Part shown: positions 19,684 through 28,755 of the stretch, piece by piece
Position numbering within the stretch: position 1 is the stretch's first letter
Layout: each line of letters starts with the position of its first letter
Assembly: GCF_018499575.1 (NCBI RefSeq)
Contig: NZ_JAHDAP010000001.1
Span: forward strand, 992,001-1,056,000
Length of the DNA: 64,000 nucleotides
From: Streptococcus infantis
Lineage (GTDB): Bacteria; Bacillota; Bacilli; Lactobacillales; Streptococcaceae
Direction: 5' to 3'
The notes under the pieces: model-generated
Seen by the model: only the letters and a program-made list of their open reading frames with translations
Databases searched by the model: none
What the model was told of the DNA's origin: nothing
Translations under genes and position numbers: made by a program

Positions 19684-19896
19684 CGTCTTCTCCCATCCAG
19701 ACTATACTGTCGGTTGTGGAATCTCACCACATCAGCTTGCGCTCGCGGACTTCTTTTACGAAGATATTTTGGATTAATCTAGGCGTCGCAGTCAAAGATA
19801 ATACTAAAGTATATCGAGACAAGACAACGACGAGTAAGCCAAAATAGCTAGTAAAAGTCACCGCCGGTCGGGAATTTCACCCAGCCCTGAAGACCC
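19684..19896 (-). ncRNA. FMN riboswitch (RFN element) upstream of ribU
   Basis: Minus strand contains the hallmark RFN blocks in order: GGGTCTTCAGGGC, GGGTGAAATTCCCGACCGGCGG, GTCCGCGAGC, GGTGAGATTCCACAACCGAC, and AGTCTGGATGGGAGAAGAC. It senses FMN and switches ribU off when FMN is abundant. About 105 nt between the GGCGG and CCGCGAGC blocks form an enlarged variable arm, including a TATTTTGG / CCAAAATA stem. The stretch from here to the ribU start (19533-19683) may hold the expression platform (an AACC...GGTT stem then a T-run near 19612-19645), but that part is weak. Confidence 0.95.
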
Positions 19897-19900
19897 TTTT

Positions 19901-19929
19901 ATGATAACAAAAAAAGCATGCAAGCGCAA
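19901..19929 (-). promoter_or_regulatory. Promoter of the FMN riboswitch-ribU transcript
   Basis: Minus strand: -35 TTGCGC (19924-19929), 17-bp spacer, -10 TATCAT (19901-19906), placing the start at the first bases of the riboswitch. Confidence 0.55.
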
Positions 19930-19935
19930 GCTTTT
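19909..19935 (-). terminator. Probable terminator after trmL
   Basis: Stem AAAAGC / GCTTTT (19912-19917, 19930-19935) with a GC-rich loop, followed by T-residues on the minus strand. It overlaps the ribU promoter. Confidence 0.5.
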
Positions 19936-19952
19936 GATATCTTATAACTATT

Positions 19953-20456
19953 TTATTTCAACTTATCCATTTCATAGGTGTGAACTAATTCAAGGCCTGC
20001 AAAGTTTTGCTGACGGAGAGCCTCGTAGACAATCATACATACTGTATTAGATACATTCAGACTACGAACATGTTCATCATTCATAGGAATTCTGAGAGCT
20101 TTTTCTGGATGTTCACGCATAAAATCTTCAGGCAAGCCCTTATCTTCGCGTCCAAAGAGAAAATAGTGACTCCCTTCTGCCGTAAAGTCTGCATCTGAGT
20201 AGACCTTTTCTGCAAATTTGGAAATCAGGTAAAGTTGACCATTCATTTTTTCCATAAATTCATCTAAACTATCATAGAAATAAATCTCAAGCTTGTCCCA
20301 ATAGTCGAGCCCAGCTCGCTTCATTTTACGATCATCAATTGGGAATCCCATAGGTCTAATAATATGAAGGGGTGCATTCGTCGCTGCACAAGTACGAGCA
20401 ATATTACCTGTATTTTGTGGTATCTGGGGTTCAAATAGTACAATGTGATTTGTCAT
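19953..20456 (-). CDS. trmL: tRNA (cytidine(34)-2'-O)-methyltransferase
   Basis: SPOUT-family enzyme that 2'-O-methylates the wobble base of tRNA-Leu isoacceptors using SAM. The 167-residue protein has the N-terminal [17 protein letters not shown] motif and the C-terminal knot ([38 protein letters not shown], in two parts near 113-123 and 132-158). I chose the ATG at 20456, after AGAGGA; the longer reading starts 13 codons upstream inside the leader terminator region. A structured leader precedes it. Confidence 0.92.
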   Translation of the reverse strand: MTNHIVLFEPQIPQNTGNIARTCAATNAPLHIIRPMGFPIDDRKMKRAGLDYWDKLEIYFYDSLDEFMEKMNGQLYLISKFAEKVYSDADFTAEGSHYFLFGREDKGLPEDFMREHPEKALRIPMNDEHVRSLNVSNTVCMIVYEALRQQNFAGLELVHTYEMDKLK

Positions 20457-20585
20457 GCCTTGCTTCCTCTCACTGGTGCAAAAAAATAGCCACACTGCCC
20501 GGAGTCAAGCTCAGCAAACAGCGTGGTTAAGGCATCGTTAACTTACCTCACAACAGGTTTGAAGTAAATCAGCGAAACTACTGTT
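20457..20585 (-). ncRNA. Structured leader RNA of trmL (attenuator candidate)
   Basis: A strong promoter makes a leader of about 125 nt with three predicted hairpins. H1 (20552-20585): AACAG/CTGTT plus GTTT/AAAC. H2 (20525-20547): GGTAAG/CTTAACC with a bulge. H3 (20490-20526): CCACGCTG/CAGTGTGG followed by a 7-U tract just before the trmL ribosome site. H2 and H3 share two bases, so they compete. This is the layout of a transcriptional attenuator or riboswitch, or of a small RNA ending at H3. I do not recognise an Rfam-type class. Confidence 0.5.
20480..20526 (-). terminator. Intrinsic terminator inside the trmL leader
   Basis: The 8-bp stem CCACGCTG / CAGTGTGG (one G-U) encloses a 21-nt loop and is followed by CTA and seven T on the minus strand, 24 nt before the trmL start. 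Confidence 0.7.
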
Positions 20586-20587
20586 TT

Positions 20588-20615
20588 AGTATATCACTTT
20601 CAGCCTGATTGTCAA
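20588..20615 (-). promoter_or_regulatory. trmL leader promoter
   Basis: Minus strand: consensus -35 TTGACA (20610-20615), 16-bp spacer, -10 TATACT (20588-20593). Confidence 0.85.
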
Positions 20616-20882
20616 TAGAAATGACTTGATTTTTTTCATTTTTTTTACAAGCATATTTACAAAAGTTAAAAATTTAACTTTAAGGCAGCTATATCCTTGA
20701 ATTTACCTAGATTGAGAATTTTCGGAACAAGTTTTTTTCATAAATAGATTTTGTATAAAGCAAAATATTCCTTCAAATCCACCGAATCCCTTTATTAAAG
20801 AAGGAAAGATTCAGTTGTTGAGTGCTTTTTTTTCTAAAAAAAGGTATGATAGAGACATATTGAAAAAGTAGGTTAACTAACT
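20616..20882. other. AT-rich intergenic region before trkA
   Basis: No convincing ORF or RNA on either strand. TATGAT (just before the trkA start, with a T8/A7 tract ahead of it) is the best -10 for trkA, but no clear -35 is found at standard spacing. A GAATC / GATTC pair near 20784-20811 could form a weak hairpin. Confidence 0.4.
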
Positions 20883-22232
20883 ATGAAGATTATTCTTGTC
20901 GGAGGAGGAAAAGTAGGTTCTGCCCTCTGTCGTTCACTTGTTGCTGACAATCATGATGTTGTCTTAATTGAACAGAACGAAACTGTTCTCAAATACTTGA
21001 CCAGCCGTTTTGACATTATGGGTATCTCAGGTAACGGAGCTGACTTCGCTATGTTAGAAGCAGCCAATGTTCAAGATTGTGATATTTTCATTGCCATGAC
21101 TCAATACGACGAGGTCAACATGGTTTCGGCTGTTCTCGCTAAAAAAATGGGAGCAAAAGAAACCATTGTTCGTGTGCGTAATCCTGAATATTCCAACCCT
21201 TACTTTAAAGAAAAAAATATTCTTGGATTTTCACTCATTGTAAACCCTGAACTCCTAGCAGCTCGTGCTATCGCTAATATTATAGACTTCCCCAACGCTC
21301 TTTCTGTTGAACGTTTTGTAGGCGGTTTGGTCAGTTTGATGGAATTCAAGGTTCGAAATGATAGTAATATTTGTCAAATGTCTATTGCTGATTTTCGTAA
21401 AAAGTTTGGTAATGTTATTGTCTGTGCTATCGAACGAGACCACAAACTCATGATTCCTAGTGGAGATATGATTTTAGAAGATCAAGACCGTATCTTTGTG
21501 ACAGGAAATCGTGTCGATATGATGCTCTTCCACAACTATATCAAATCTCGAGTCGTTAAAAGTTTACTCATCATAGGAGCCGGGAAAATCGCTTACTATC
21601 TCTTAGGTATGTTAAAAGACAGTCGTATCGATACCAAGGTTATTGAGGTCAATCCTGAAAGAGCTGCATTTTTCAGCGAAAAATTCCCTAAACTCTACAT
21701 CGTACAAGGAGATGGAACAACTAAGGACACCCTCTTGGAAGAAAGTGCACAAAACTACGATGCTGTTGCCACTTTGACAGGAGTCGACGAGGAAAATATC
21801 ATTACCTCTATGTTTTTGGATAACATAGGTGTTCAGAAAAATATTACTAAGGTAAACCGAACAAGCCTATTGGAAATCATTCATGCGACAGATTTCTCAA
21901 GTATCATCACCCCTAAAACAATCGCTGTTGATACCATCATGCACTTTATCCATGGTCGTGTAAATGCGCAATACTCTGACCTTCAAGCGATGCACCATCT
22001 AGCAAATGGCCAGGTAGAAACCCTTCAATTCCTAATCAAGGAAGCCAATAAAATGACTGGCAAGCCTTTATCTCAATTGAAGCTCAAAAAAGATGTCTTG
22101 CTTGCTGCTATTATCCGCAATGGAAAAACGATCTTCCCAACGGGAGAAGATACACTCCAGGTCGGTGATAAGCTAGTGGTTATCACTTTGCTTTCAAATA
22201 TCACCAAGATTTATGACTTGTTAGAGAGGTAA
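20883..22232 (+). CDS. trkA: Trk potassium uptake system protein TrkA
   Basis: Cytoplasmic NAD(H)-binding gating subunit of a K+ channel-like transporter. The 449-residue protein is a duplicated RCK: RCK_N with VGGGKVGSALC at about 6-16, RCK_C, then a second RCK_N with IIGAGKIAYYLL near 230 and a second RCK_C. The ribosome site (GTAGG, 10 nt away) is weak. trkH follows after 3 nt, forming an operon. Confidence 0.94.
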   Translation: MKIILVGGGKVGSALCRSLVADNHDVVLIEQNETVLKYLTSRFDIMGISGNGADFAMLEAANVQDCDIFIAMTQYDEVNMVSAVLAKKMGAKETIVRVRNPEYSNPYFKEKNILGFSLIVNPELLAARAIANIIDFPNALSVERFVGGLVSLMEFKVRNDSNICQMSIADFRKKFGNVIVCAIERDHKLMIPSGDMILEDQDRIFVTGNRVDMMLFHNYIKSRVVKSLLIIGAGKIAYYLLGMLKDSRIDTKVIEVNPERAAFFSEKFPKLYIVQGDGTTKDTLLEESAQNYDAVATLTGVDEENIITSMFLDNIGVQKNITKVNRTSLLEIIHATDFSSIITPKTIAVDTIMHFIHGRVNAQYSDLQAMHHLANGQVETLQFLIKEANKMTGKPLSQLKLKKDVLLAAIIRNGKTIFPTGEDTLQVGDKLVVITLLSNITKIYDLLER

Positions 22233-22235
22233 GCT

Positions 22236-23675
22236 ATGAATAGAAGTATGGTACGCTTTCTTCTTGCAAAACTACTCTTGATTGAAGCTGGACTCCTATT
22301 AGTTCCCGTAGGTATCGCTCTTTACTATCAAGAATCTAGTCAAGTTTTTACAGCTCTTTTCTCTACCATCGGGATTCTTGTTGTCCTAGGTCTACTTGGA
22401 ATCATCCGTAAACCTAAAAAACAACGCATCTATGCCAAAGAAGGAGTCTTAATTGTAGCTCTATGTTGGATCCTCTGGTCTTTCTTTGGTTCCCTTCCCT
22501 TTGTCTTTTCAGGTCAAATACCCAATTTTATCGACGCCTTCTTCGAAACTAGTTCCGGCTTCACTACTACGGGAGCAACTATCTTAAATGACGTTTTAGT
22601 ATTAAGTCGTTCCCTTCTATTTTGGAGAAGTTTCACCCACCTCATTGGAGGGATGGGGGTGCTGGTTTTTGCCCTAGCTATTATGGACAATGCGAAAAAT
22701 AGTCACCTTGAGGTTATGAAGGCTGAGGTTCCTGGACCAGTATTTGGTAAGGTGGTATCTAAGCTAAAAAACACAGCACAAATCCTTTACATCCTGTATC
22801 TGGCAATGTTTGCCCTTTTTGTAGTGATCTATTACCTCGCTGGTATGCCACTCTACGATAGTTTTGTTATCGCTATGGGAACGGCTGGGACTGGTGGCTT
22901 CACTGTTTATAATGATGGCATCGCCCACTATCACAGTTCTCTCATTACCTATCTAACCAGTATTGGGGTTTTGATGTTTGGTATCAATTTCAACCTCTAC
23001 TACTACCTCATGATTCGTCGTTTTAAAGAATTCTTTTTCGATGAGGAACTTCGGGCTTATCTCTTGATTGTAATCATTTCAACTGGCCTCATTACTCTTA
23101 ACACACTTCACCTATATAGTGGGGTTTCGCAAAGCTTTGAGATGGCCTTCTTCCATGTTTCTAATATCATTACGACAACTGGTTTCGGTTACGGAAACAT
23201 AACCAATTGGCCTTTATTTTCTCAATATATCTTACTGATATTGATGGCCATTGGTGGTTCTGCCGGATCTACTGCTGGTGGTCTCAAAGTTATGCGTGGA
23301 GTCATTCTAGCTAAAATTGCCAAAAATCAATTTTTATCAACTATTTCCCCTCACCGTGTTCTAACTCTCCATGTTAACCAAACGGTCATCGATAAGGATA
23401 CCCAGCATAAGATTCTGAAGTACTTTGTCGTTTACATCATGATTCTACTCAGCTTAATTTTCATTATCAGTTTAGATGCTAACGATTTAATGATTGTTAC
23501 GAGTGCCGTTTTCAGTTGTTTTAACAACATCGGTCCAATACTCGGAACAACTGCAAGTTTCTCAATTTTTAGTCCATTTTCAAAACTCCTCCTATCCTTT
23601 GCAATGATTGCAGGACGTCTTGAAATTTATCCCATCATACTACTCTTTATGAAGCGAACCTGGTCTAAACGTTAG
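22236..23675 (+). CDS. trkH: Trk/Ktr potassium uptake membrane subunit
   Basis: K+-translocating membrane subunit paired with the TrkA gene just upstream. The 479-residue protein has the four pore-type repeats of this family, visible as TSSGFTTTGAT, GTAGTGGFT, TTTGFGY and CFNNIGP. GAGAGG precedes the ATG. A terminator follows. Confidence 0.94.
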   Translation: MNRSMVRFLLAKLLLIEAGLLLVPVGIALYYQESSQVFTALFSTIGILVVLGLLGIIRKPKKQRIYAKEGVLIVALCWILWSFFGSLPFVFSGQIPNFIDAFFETSSGFTTTGATILNDVLVLSRSLLFWRSFTHLIGGMGVLVFALAIMDNAKNSHLEVMKAEVPGPVFGKVVSKLKNTAQILYILYLAMFALFVVIYYLAGMPLYDSFVIAMGTAGTGGFTVYNDGIAHYHSSLITYLTSIGVLMFGINFNLYYYLMIRRFKEFFFDEELRAYLLIVIISTGLITLNTLHLYSGVSQSFEMAFFHVSNIITTTGFGYGNITNWPLFSQYILLILMAIGGSAGSTAGGLKVMRGVILAKIAKNQFLSTISPHRVLTLHVNQTVIDKDTQHKILKYFVVYIMILLSLIFIISLDANDLMIVTSAVFSCFNNIGPILGTTASFSIFSPFSKLLLSFAMIAGRLEIYPIILLFMKRTWSKR

Positions 23676-23688
23676 AAATTGTATGATC

Positions 23689-23728
23689 AAAAGCACATCC
23701 CTCAACAAACGAGAGGAGGTGCTTTTTC
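23689..23728 (+). terminator. Terminator after trkH
   Basis: Stem AAAAGCAC / GTGCTTTT (23689-23696, 23719-23726), extended by CTC/GAG inside, followed by TTC. Confidence 0.8.
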
Positions 23729-23842
23729 TGTTGGATAAGATTTTTTAAAAGACAGTTGAGATTCAAAAAATAACACTTGGGATAAAGTTGATTTTTCGTG
23801 AATCATTTTAGTTATAATTTTAAAAAAACGTAGGGGTATTAT

Positions 23843-24469
23843 ATGGAAAAAATGAACAAATCAATCCAACTTCTTTTATTGATTTCCTTGGTATACTTAG
23901 GATTCTGTAGTTGCTTATTTTTGCCTGGCATTGTTTTAACTCTCAAACAATCCTGCTTTTACTTTTTACTTCTCTTACTGTTATTAGCAGCCATCTGTAC
24001 ATTTATCCACTATCTCTCAGGACATGATCATGTGAAAAGTCAGCTACATAATCGTAGTCGATCCTTCTTTTTATTGTATAGCAGCATGGTTATCATTAAC
24101 GTTGCTGGCGCAAGTTTTATTTTATTTGAAAGCATAAACACTGACAGTCTACTACAAAAAGAAATAGTGGACTTGTTACTAATCTCTTTCTTTTTCCTTT
24201 TCGGACTTGATCTTGCTACTTTTCTGCCGTTAAACAAATGGAAAAAATTACCAACTCATAAAAAGACAGGCAGGCTAACAACCCTTATCTTTTTTAGTTT
24301 GTTTTTTCTGCACAATCCCTTAACCATCCTTTCTGTCGGCTTTTATATTCTTTTAGGAGCTAGCTTTCTAAACTTTTTATTCCCTAAAACCTTAAGACAA
24401 GATTTATCCTTTTATAGTCACATCATTCGAAATATCTTACTTGTATTATCAACACTTATGTTCTGGTAG
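23843..24469 (+). CDS. Hypothetical polytopic membrane protein
   Basis: A 208-residue, very hydrophobic protein with about six predicted helices and short basic loops (HDHVKSQLHNRSR; KWKKLPTHKKTGR). No recognisable motif and no family I can name. AGGGG precedes the ATG at 23843 with 7-nt spacing. It lies between trkH and a CPBP-family gene in the same orientation. Probably a real gene, given its length, ribosome site and helix pattern. Confidence 0.65.
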   Translation: MEKMNKSIQLLLLISLVYLGFCSCLFLPGIVLTLKQSCFYFLLLLLLLAAICTFIHYLSGHDHVKSQLHNRSRSFFLLYSSMVIINVAGASFILFESINTDSLLQKEIVDLLLISFFFLFGLDLATFLPLNKWKKLPTHKKTGRLTTLIFFSLFFLHNPLTILSVGFYILLGASFLNFLFPKTLRQDLSFYSHIIRNILLVLSTLMFW

Positions 24470-24529
24470 TTAATAGAATTCCTGTGAGAAGTGTGCTATA
24501 ATGAAATAAATTTTTTAGGAGATATATGA

Positions 24530-25234
24530 ATGAATTTTTTTAAAGATTATCGTAAACGATTGATTTGGTTAGGAATCTTTCTTGTAGCAATGTGCCTATC
24601 GCAAGTTCCTATCGTGACTTTAATGTTACTTCAAAGAACTCAACTTGGATCCATCTGGTCATCTCTAATAGTGGGGCTTGTCTCTACCGCTATTGTTACA
24701 CTCTTTTTATACGGTGCTCACAAAAGTAAGTTATTAAATTTAAAATCGAAACTCTTTACTATCAATGATGCTCCTCGAATCGCCCTTAGTTATGTAGCCA
24801 TTGTCGCTGGAAATATGATTGGTGCGATTTGGTTGCAACTTCTGAAGCAAACAACTACTTCGAATCAAGAAGCTATTAATAGCATTATGTCAGGAAGTTC
24901 TCTAATTTCCAGCATTTTCGTGGTTGCAATCGTGGCACCTATTTGTGAGGAAATTATCTGTCGAGGTATTATTCCTAAAAAGCTCTTCGAAGGATACGAA
25001 AAAATTGGATATGTTTTCGGTTGGCTTCTTTTCACTATAGCGCATATTCCAAATAATCTCCCTTCCTTCTTAATCTATGGCTGGATGTCTGCTGTACTAA
25101 CTTGGACTGCTTATCGCACCAAACGCCTTGAGATGTCTATCTTACTGCATCTAGTGAATAATGGAGTCAGCATTCTATTGCTTATCCTCCTTACATTCCT
25201 TATCAAGGTTGTTGGTATAGATGCTTTTCAATAA
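24530..25234 (+). CDS. CPBP family intramembrane glutamic endopeptidase
   Basis: Membrane protease of the CAAX/bacteriocin-processing (Abi) family; in streptococci such proteins are linked to bacteriocin maturation or self-immunity. The 234-residue protein has the three motifs: EEIICRG near 143-149, FTIAHIPNN near 167-175, and HLVNNG near 206-211, among seven to eight helices. An extended -10 (TGCTATAAT, 24494-24502) and AGGAG precede it. The substrate is unknown. Confidence 0.88.
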   Translation: MNFFKDYRKRLIWLGIFLVAMCLSQVPIVTLMLLQRTQLGSIWSSLIVGLVSTAIVTLFLYGAHKSKLLNLKSKLFTINDAPRIALSYVAIVAGNMIGAIWLQLLKQTTTSNQEAINSIMSGSSLISSIFVVAIVAPICEEIICRGIIPKKLFEGYEKIGYVFGWLLFTIAHIPNNLPSFLIYGWMSAVLTWTAYRTKRLEMSILLHLVNNGVSILLLILLTFLIKVVGIDAFQ

Positions 25235-25254
25235 ATAGAAGTTCCACTACTAAT

Positions 25255-25292
25255 AAAAAGACTAGAAATCTATTTAATTTCTAGTCTTTTTT
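25255..25292 (+). terminator. Terminator after the CPBP gene
   Basis: A 15-bp stem AAAAAGACTAGAAAT / ATTTCTAGTCTTTTT with a 7-nt loop and T-run. Confidence 0.9.
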
Positions 25293-25389
25293 GTCTATTT
25301 AAGAACGAAACACGAATTAGGTGTGAGAAGTTACAATACGGAGATAGTGACAGTAAGCTAATCCACTCCTAAATGATACGACGAAAAAA

Positions 25390-25588
25390 TCCACGAATCG
25401 ATACCATTCGTGGACTTTTCCTAGTGAAGCGTTTAGGTGAACTGCCATAGCGGTCACCGTTTATTAGATTACGACACTTAGTTTTACAAATCGATTCCAT
25501 TTGTAAAACTAAGTTAGTGAGGCAGTTAGCTAGACCGCAAAATAGCGGCTAGCGTCCAACAATTAGGAACTTTAGTTCCAATTGTTGG
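25390..25588. repeat. Cluster of five consecutive hairpins between convergent genes
   Basis: A non-coding stretch holds five strong inverted repeats. A: TCCACGAAT/ATTCGTGGA (25390-25414). B: GGTG..ACTGC/GCGGT..CACC (25436-25458). C: a 15-bp perfect stem CTTAGTTTTACAAAT and its complement (25477-25513). D: GCTAG.CCGC/GCGG.CTAGC (25529-25553). E: CCAACAATT.GGAAC/GTTCC.AATTGTTGG (25556-25588). A and C share the core AATCGATWCCATT at their tips. AACTGCC near B and GGCAGTT before D could pair around C. Hairpin A may terminate prfC. The rest is unexplained. Confidence 0.65.
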
Positions 25589-25595
25589 TACTGAA

Positions 25596-27140
25596 TCACA
25601 TTTTTTCTTCCAACTCCACGTCTGGATACTTGTCCGCAAACCAGCGGAGGGCAAAGTCGTTTTCAAAGAGGAAGACAGGCTGGTCAAAGCGATCCTTCGC
25701 CAAGATATTTCGACTTGAAGACATGCGCTCATCTAAGTCTTCTGGTTTGATCCAGCGAACGGTCTTTTTACCCATTGGACTCATAACCACTTCTGCATTG
25801 TACTCATTTTCCATCCGATGCTTGAAGACTTCAAACTGCAATTGACCAACGGCACCTAGCATGTATTCACCTGTTTGGTAGTTGGTATAGAGCTGAATAG
25901 CTCCTTCTTGTACTAATTGCTCGATTCCCTTGTGGAAGGATTTTTGCTTCATGACGTTCTTAGCAGATACCTTCATGAAGATTTCAGGGGTAAAGGTTGG
26001 CAGTGGTTCAAATTCGAATTTGTTTTTGCCAACTGTCAAAGTATCTCCCACCTGATAAGTACCAGTATCGTAAACCCCGATGATATCTCCTGCTACGGCA
26101 TTAGTTACATTCTCACGACTTTCAGCCATAAACTGAGTGACATTAGACAACTTAGCACTTTTACCAGTACGAGGGAGATTAACACTCATACCACGCTCGA
26201 ATTCACCAGAGACGATACGGACAAAGGCGATGCGGTCACGGTGACGAGGATCCATGTTGGCTTGGATTTTAAAGACAAAGCCTGAGAAATCCTTATCATA
26301 AGGATCGACAAGTTCACCGTCTGTCTTCTTGTGGCCATGTGGCTCCGGAGCAAACTGGAGGAAGGTTTCAAGGAAGGTCTGTACACCAAAGTTCGTCAAA
26401 GCTGAACCAAAGAATACTGGTGTCAATTCTCCAGCCAGAATAGCTTCCTCTGAAAACTCATTCCCAGCTTCATTTAACAGTTCGATATCATCTTTTACTT
26501 GTTCATAGAATGGGTTGCTAGCAAAGAGCTTGTCTCCATCTTTTAGGCTAGCAAAACGCTCATCCCCTTTATAGAGTTCCAAGCGTTGGTTATAGAGATC
26601 ATAGAGCCCCTCAAAGGCTTTCCCCATCCCAATCGGCCAGTTCATCGGGTAGCTAGCAATGCCTAGAACTTCTTCCAATTCTTGCAAGAGGTCCAATGGC
26701 TCACGTCCATCACGGTCCAGCTTGTTCATAAAGGTAAAGACCGGAATACCGCGGTGTTTGACAACCTCAAACAATTTCTTGGTTTGGGCCTCGATACCCT
26801 TAGCAGAGTCCACTACCATGACCGCAGCATCCACAGCCATCAAGGTACGATAGGTATCCTCTGAGAAGTCCTCGTGTCCTGGAGTGTCTAGGATGTTGAC
26901 GCGTTTTCCGTCGTAGTCAAACTGCATAACAGATGAGGTTACCGAAATCCCACGTTGTTTTTCAATATCCATCCAGTCAGATTTGGCAAAAGTCCCTGTT
27001 TTCTTTCCTTTTACAGTACCAGCCTCACGAATCTCTCCTCCAAAGTAGAGCAACTGCTCAGTAATGGTTGTCTTCCCCGCGTCCGGGTGAGAGATGATGG
27101 CAAAGGTACGGCGTTTCTTAATTTCTTCTTGAATAGTCAT
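25596..27140 (-). CDS. prfC: Peptide chain release factor 3
   Basis: Translational GTPase that releases RF1/RF2 after peptide release. The 514-residue protein has G1 SHPDAGKTT at 18-26, the switch region with RGISVTSS, G3 DTPGHEDF, G4 NKLD, then domain II and the RF3 C-terminal domain. The start at 27140 has only a weak GAAAGAGA site. Monocistronic; its 3' side is the hairpin cluster at 25390-25588. Confidence 0.97.
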   Translation of the reverse strand: MTIQEEIKKRRTFAIISHPDAGKTTITEQLLYFGGEIREAGTVKGKKTGTFAKSDWMDIEKQRGISVTSSVMQFDYDGKRVNILDTPGHEDFSEDTYRTLMAVDAAVMVVDSAKGIEAQTKKLFEVVKHRGIPVFTFMNKLDRDGREPLDLLQELEEVLGIASYPMNWPIGMGKAFEGLYDLYNQRLELYKGDERFASLKDGDKLFASNPFYEQVKDDIELLNEAGNEFSEEAILAGELTPVFFGSALTNFGVQTFLETFLQFAPEPHGHKKTDGELVDPYDKDFSGFVFKIQANMDPRHRDRIAFVRIVSGEFERGMSVNLPRTGKSAKLSNVTQFMAESRENVTNAVAGDIIGVYDTGTYQVGDTLTVGKNKFEFEPLPTFTPEIFMKVSAKNVMKQKSFHKGIEQLVQEGAIQLYTNYQTGEYMLGAVGQLQFEVFKHRMENEYNAEVVMSPMGKKTVRWIKPEDLDERMSSSRNILAKDRFDQPVFLFENDFALRWFADKYPDVELEEKM

Positions 27141-27266
27141 ATTTCTCTTTCTTTCTACTTTTTTAATTATTTCGATTGATAATCACTCTTTGTTACATTG
27201 GACTCTAAGATTCCTTTCAACACTCCATTATATCTGATTTTAGAGAGTTTTTCAATCGCTTATAAA

Positions 27267-27300
27267 AGAAAAGCAGACCAAGATAGTTGACCTGCTTTTT
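27267..27300 (-). terminator. Terminator after the TMEM164/YwaF-like genes
   Basis: Stem AAAAGCAG / CTGCTTTT with an internal loop; T-residues follow on the minus strand. Confidence 0.65.
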
Positions 27301-27351
27301 ATATTCTTTTATTGATTATTTATATTGATTACTCTTAATATCGATATCGCT

Positions 27352-28044
27352 TCACAAATGAATTGTTTCTAGAGAAATTTTCTTTTCCCAGCGTTTCTTA
27401 AACAAGATATCAAAGAGTACTAGGGCTGAAGATAGAATGATTGAAACCAGCAGATACTTTATCCAAATAGGAGCATCCGGAATAAACGGCGTCGTATTCA
27501 AAAGCCCGTAATTCCCACCCGTTACTTGATTGACCCCAACCAAGAATAGATTGAGAATAAACGTGTAGGCGATAATCTGATATTTTTTAAGTAAGGTTTT
27601 ATCGTAATGATTCATCAGATAAACCAGAGAATTAACTAAAAGAGCGTAATGCCCTATCAAGAATGAAAAGCTAGTGATATGAGGGAAATCATATGGATCA
27701 AAAACGGGATAGCCCAAAGCAAATACTGCGCCACTGGCTCCCATTAGGGCAAAATACTGCTTGGTTTTACATTTATCTGGTAAGAAAACAACCGCAAACA
27801 TGGCCAAACGGCAATGGTAAAGAGGTAGGCTGTTAGAAAATGGAATGCTAAATCCTATATACCAGGTATAAAGAGCTAGCAGTTGAGCTATTTGAATCCA
27901 CTTAAACAATCTAACAAATTTAGGATTTTTATAGTAGGTAAGAGACCCATAAATAGATAATGCAAGAAGGCCTATCATCACTCCATACCAAAAAATCGGA
28001 ATAGGAGGCGGTGCAGTTGATTCAGTTGAAAAAAAATGATGCAT
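27352..28044 (-). CDS. TIGR02206/TMEM164-like membrane protein, copy 1
   Basis: A 230-residue protein with about seven helices, resembling B. subtilis YwaF and animal TMEM164. Visible family marks are SLPLYHCRLAM (Cys78), DFPHITSFSFLIGHYALL (His122, His132) and VTGGNYGLL. TMEM164 has been described as a Cys/His acyltransferase for ether phospholipids; transferring that activity here is speculative. AAGGAG precedes the ATG at 28044. It is the second of two tandem paralogues, 24 bp after the first. Confidence 0.8.
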   Translation of the reverse strand: MHHFFSTESTAPPPIPIFWYGVMIGLLALSIYGSLTYYKNPKFVRLFKWIQIAQLLALYTWYIGFSIPFSNSLPLYHCRLAMFAVVFLPDKCKTKQYFALMGASGAVFALGYPVFDPYDFPHITSFSFLIGHYALLVNSLVYLMNHYDKTLLKKYQIIAYTFILNLFLVGVNQVTGGNYGLLNTTPFIPDAPIWIKYLLVSIILSSALVLFDILFKKRWEKKISLETIHL

Positions 28045-28068
28045 AAAGTCTCCTTATGGTAACAAATT

Positions 28069-28755
28069 TCAGGTCTTTGTTTGCCTGTTTATATGTTTAC
28101 ATTTAACAAGTTGATTAAGAAGAACGAGAGCCCCTGTCATCAAACTAGTCACTATCAAATAGTTAAGCAAAACGCCATGATCCCCAATCACAGGGGGTTT
28201 GCTCATAAAGCCGTAATTCCCTCCTGTCAAGAGGTTGGCTAGACAGATAATGGCATTGACTCCAAAAGTCATCTGGCATATTTTCCAAATATCCCCTTTT
28301 TCAACCTCATAATATCTAACAAGATAAATCAAACAGTTGGCTAAGAGTGCCCAGTGTCCGAAAACATTGTTCAGCGAGGAGACATGAGGAAAAGGAAAGG
28401 GATAAAAGACTGGATAAACTAAAGCCATGATAGAACCAAAGACTCCCACTAAGGCAAAATATTGCTTTAAAAACGTCTTATTAGGGGCAAAAAGAATCAT
28501 CCACATAGCCATCCGACTATGGTAAAAAGGGAGGGCCTCAGACAGCGGTAGGCGCGCTGAAATATACCATGCGTTGATAATCAGCAGTTGAAGCAATTGT
28601 CCCCAATACCAAAAATCTCGATAACGTTTAGAGCTTGCATAACGAATCGATAAAGCCGCTACAAGCACCAATGATGTTGGCAATAAAAAGTACCATACTC
28701 CCAAATGAGGAGGGACAGTCTTTTTACTGGTAAAAAACAATTCCCAAATTGTCAT
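28069..28755 (-). CDS. TIGR02206/TMEM164-like membrane protein, copy 2
   Basis: A 228-residue paralogue of the neighbouring gene, with the same helix pattern and the marks LPFYHSRMAM, FPHVSSLNNVFGHWALL and LTGGNYGFM. The conserved Cys of the LPxxxC motif is Ser80 here, while both His (124, 134) remain. If that Cys is catalytic as in TMEM164, this copy should be inactive or a partner subunit. AAGGA precedes the ATG at 28755. It is transcribed divergently from gatC. Confidence 0.78.
   Translation of the reverse strand: MTIWELFFTSKKTVPPHLGVWYFLLPTSLVLVAALSIRYASSKRYRDFWYWGQLLQLLIINAWYISARLPLSEALPFYHSRMAMWMILFAPNKTFLKQYFALVGVFGSIMALVYPVFYPFPFPHVSSLNNVFGHWALLANCLIYLVRYYEVEKGDIWKICQMTFGVNAIICLANLLTGGNYGFMSKPPVIGDHGVLLNYLIVTSLMTGALVLLNQLVKCKHINRQTKT

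Noticed and set aside
20457..20585. trmL leader as a CiaR-controlled csRNA or a preQ1-II riboswitch
   Set aside because: No TTTAAG-N5-TTTAAG box at the promoter and no preQ1-II sequence blocks; the promoter is an ordinary -35/-10.
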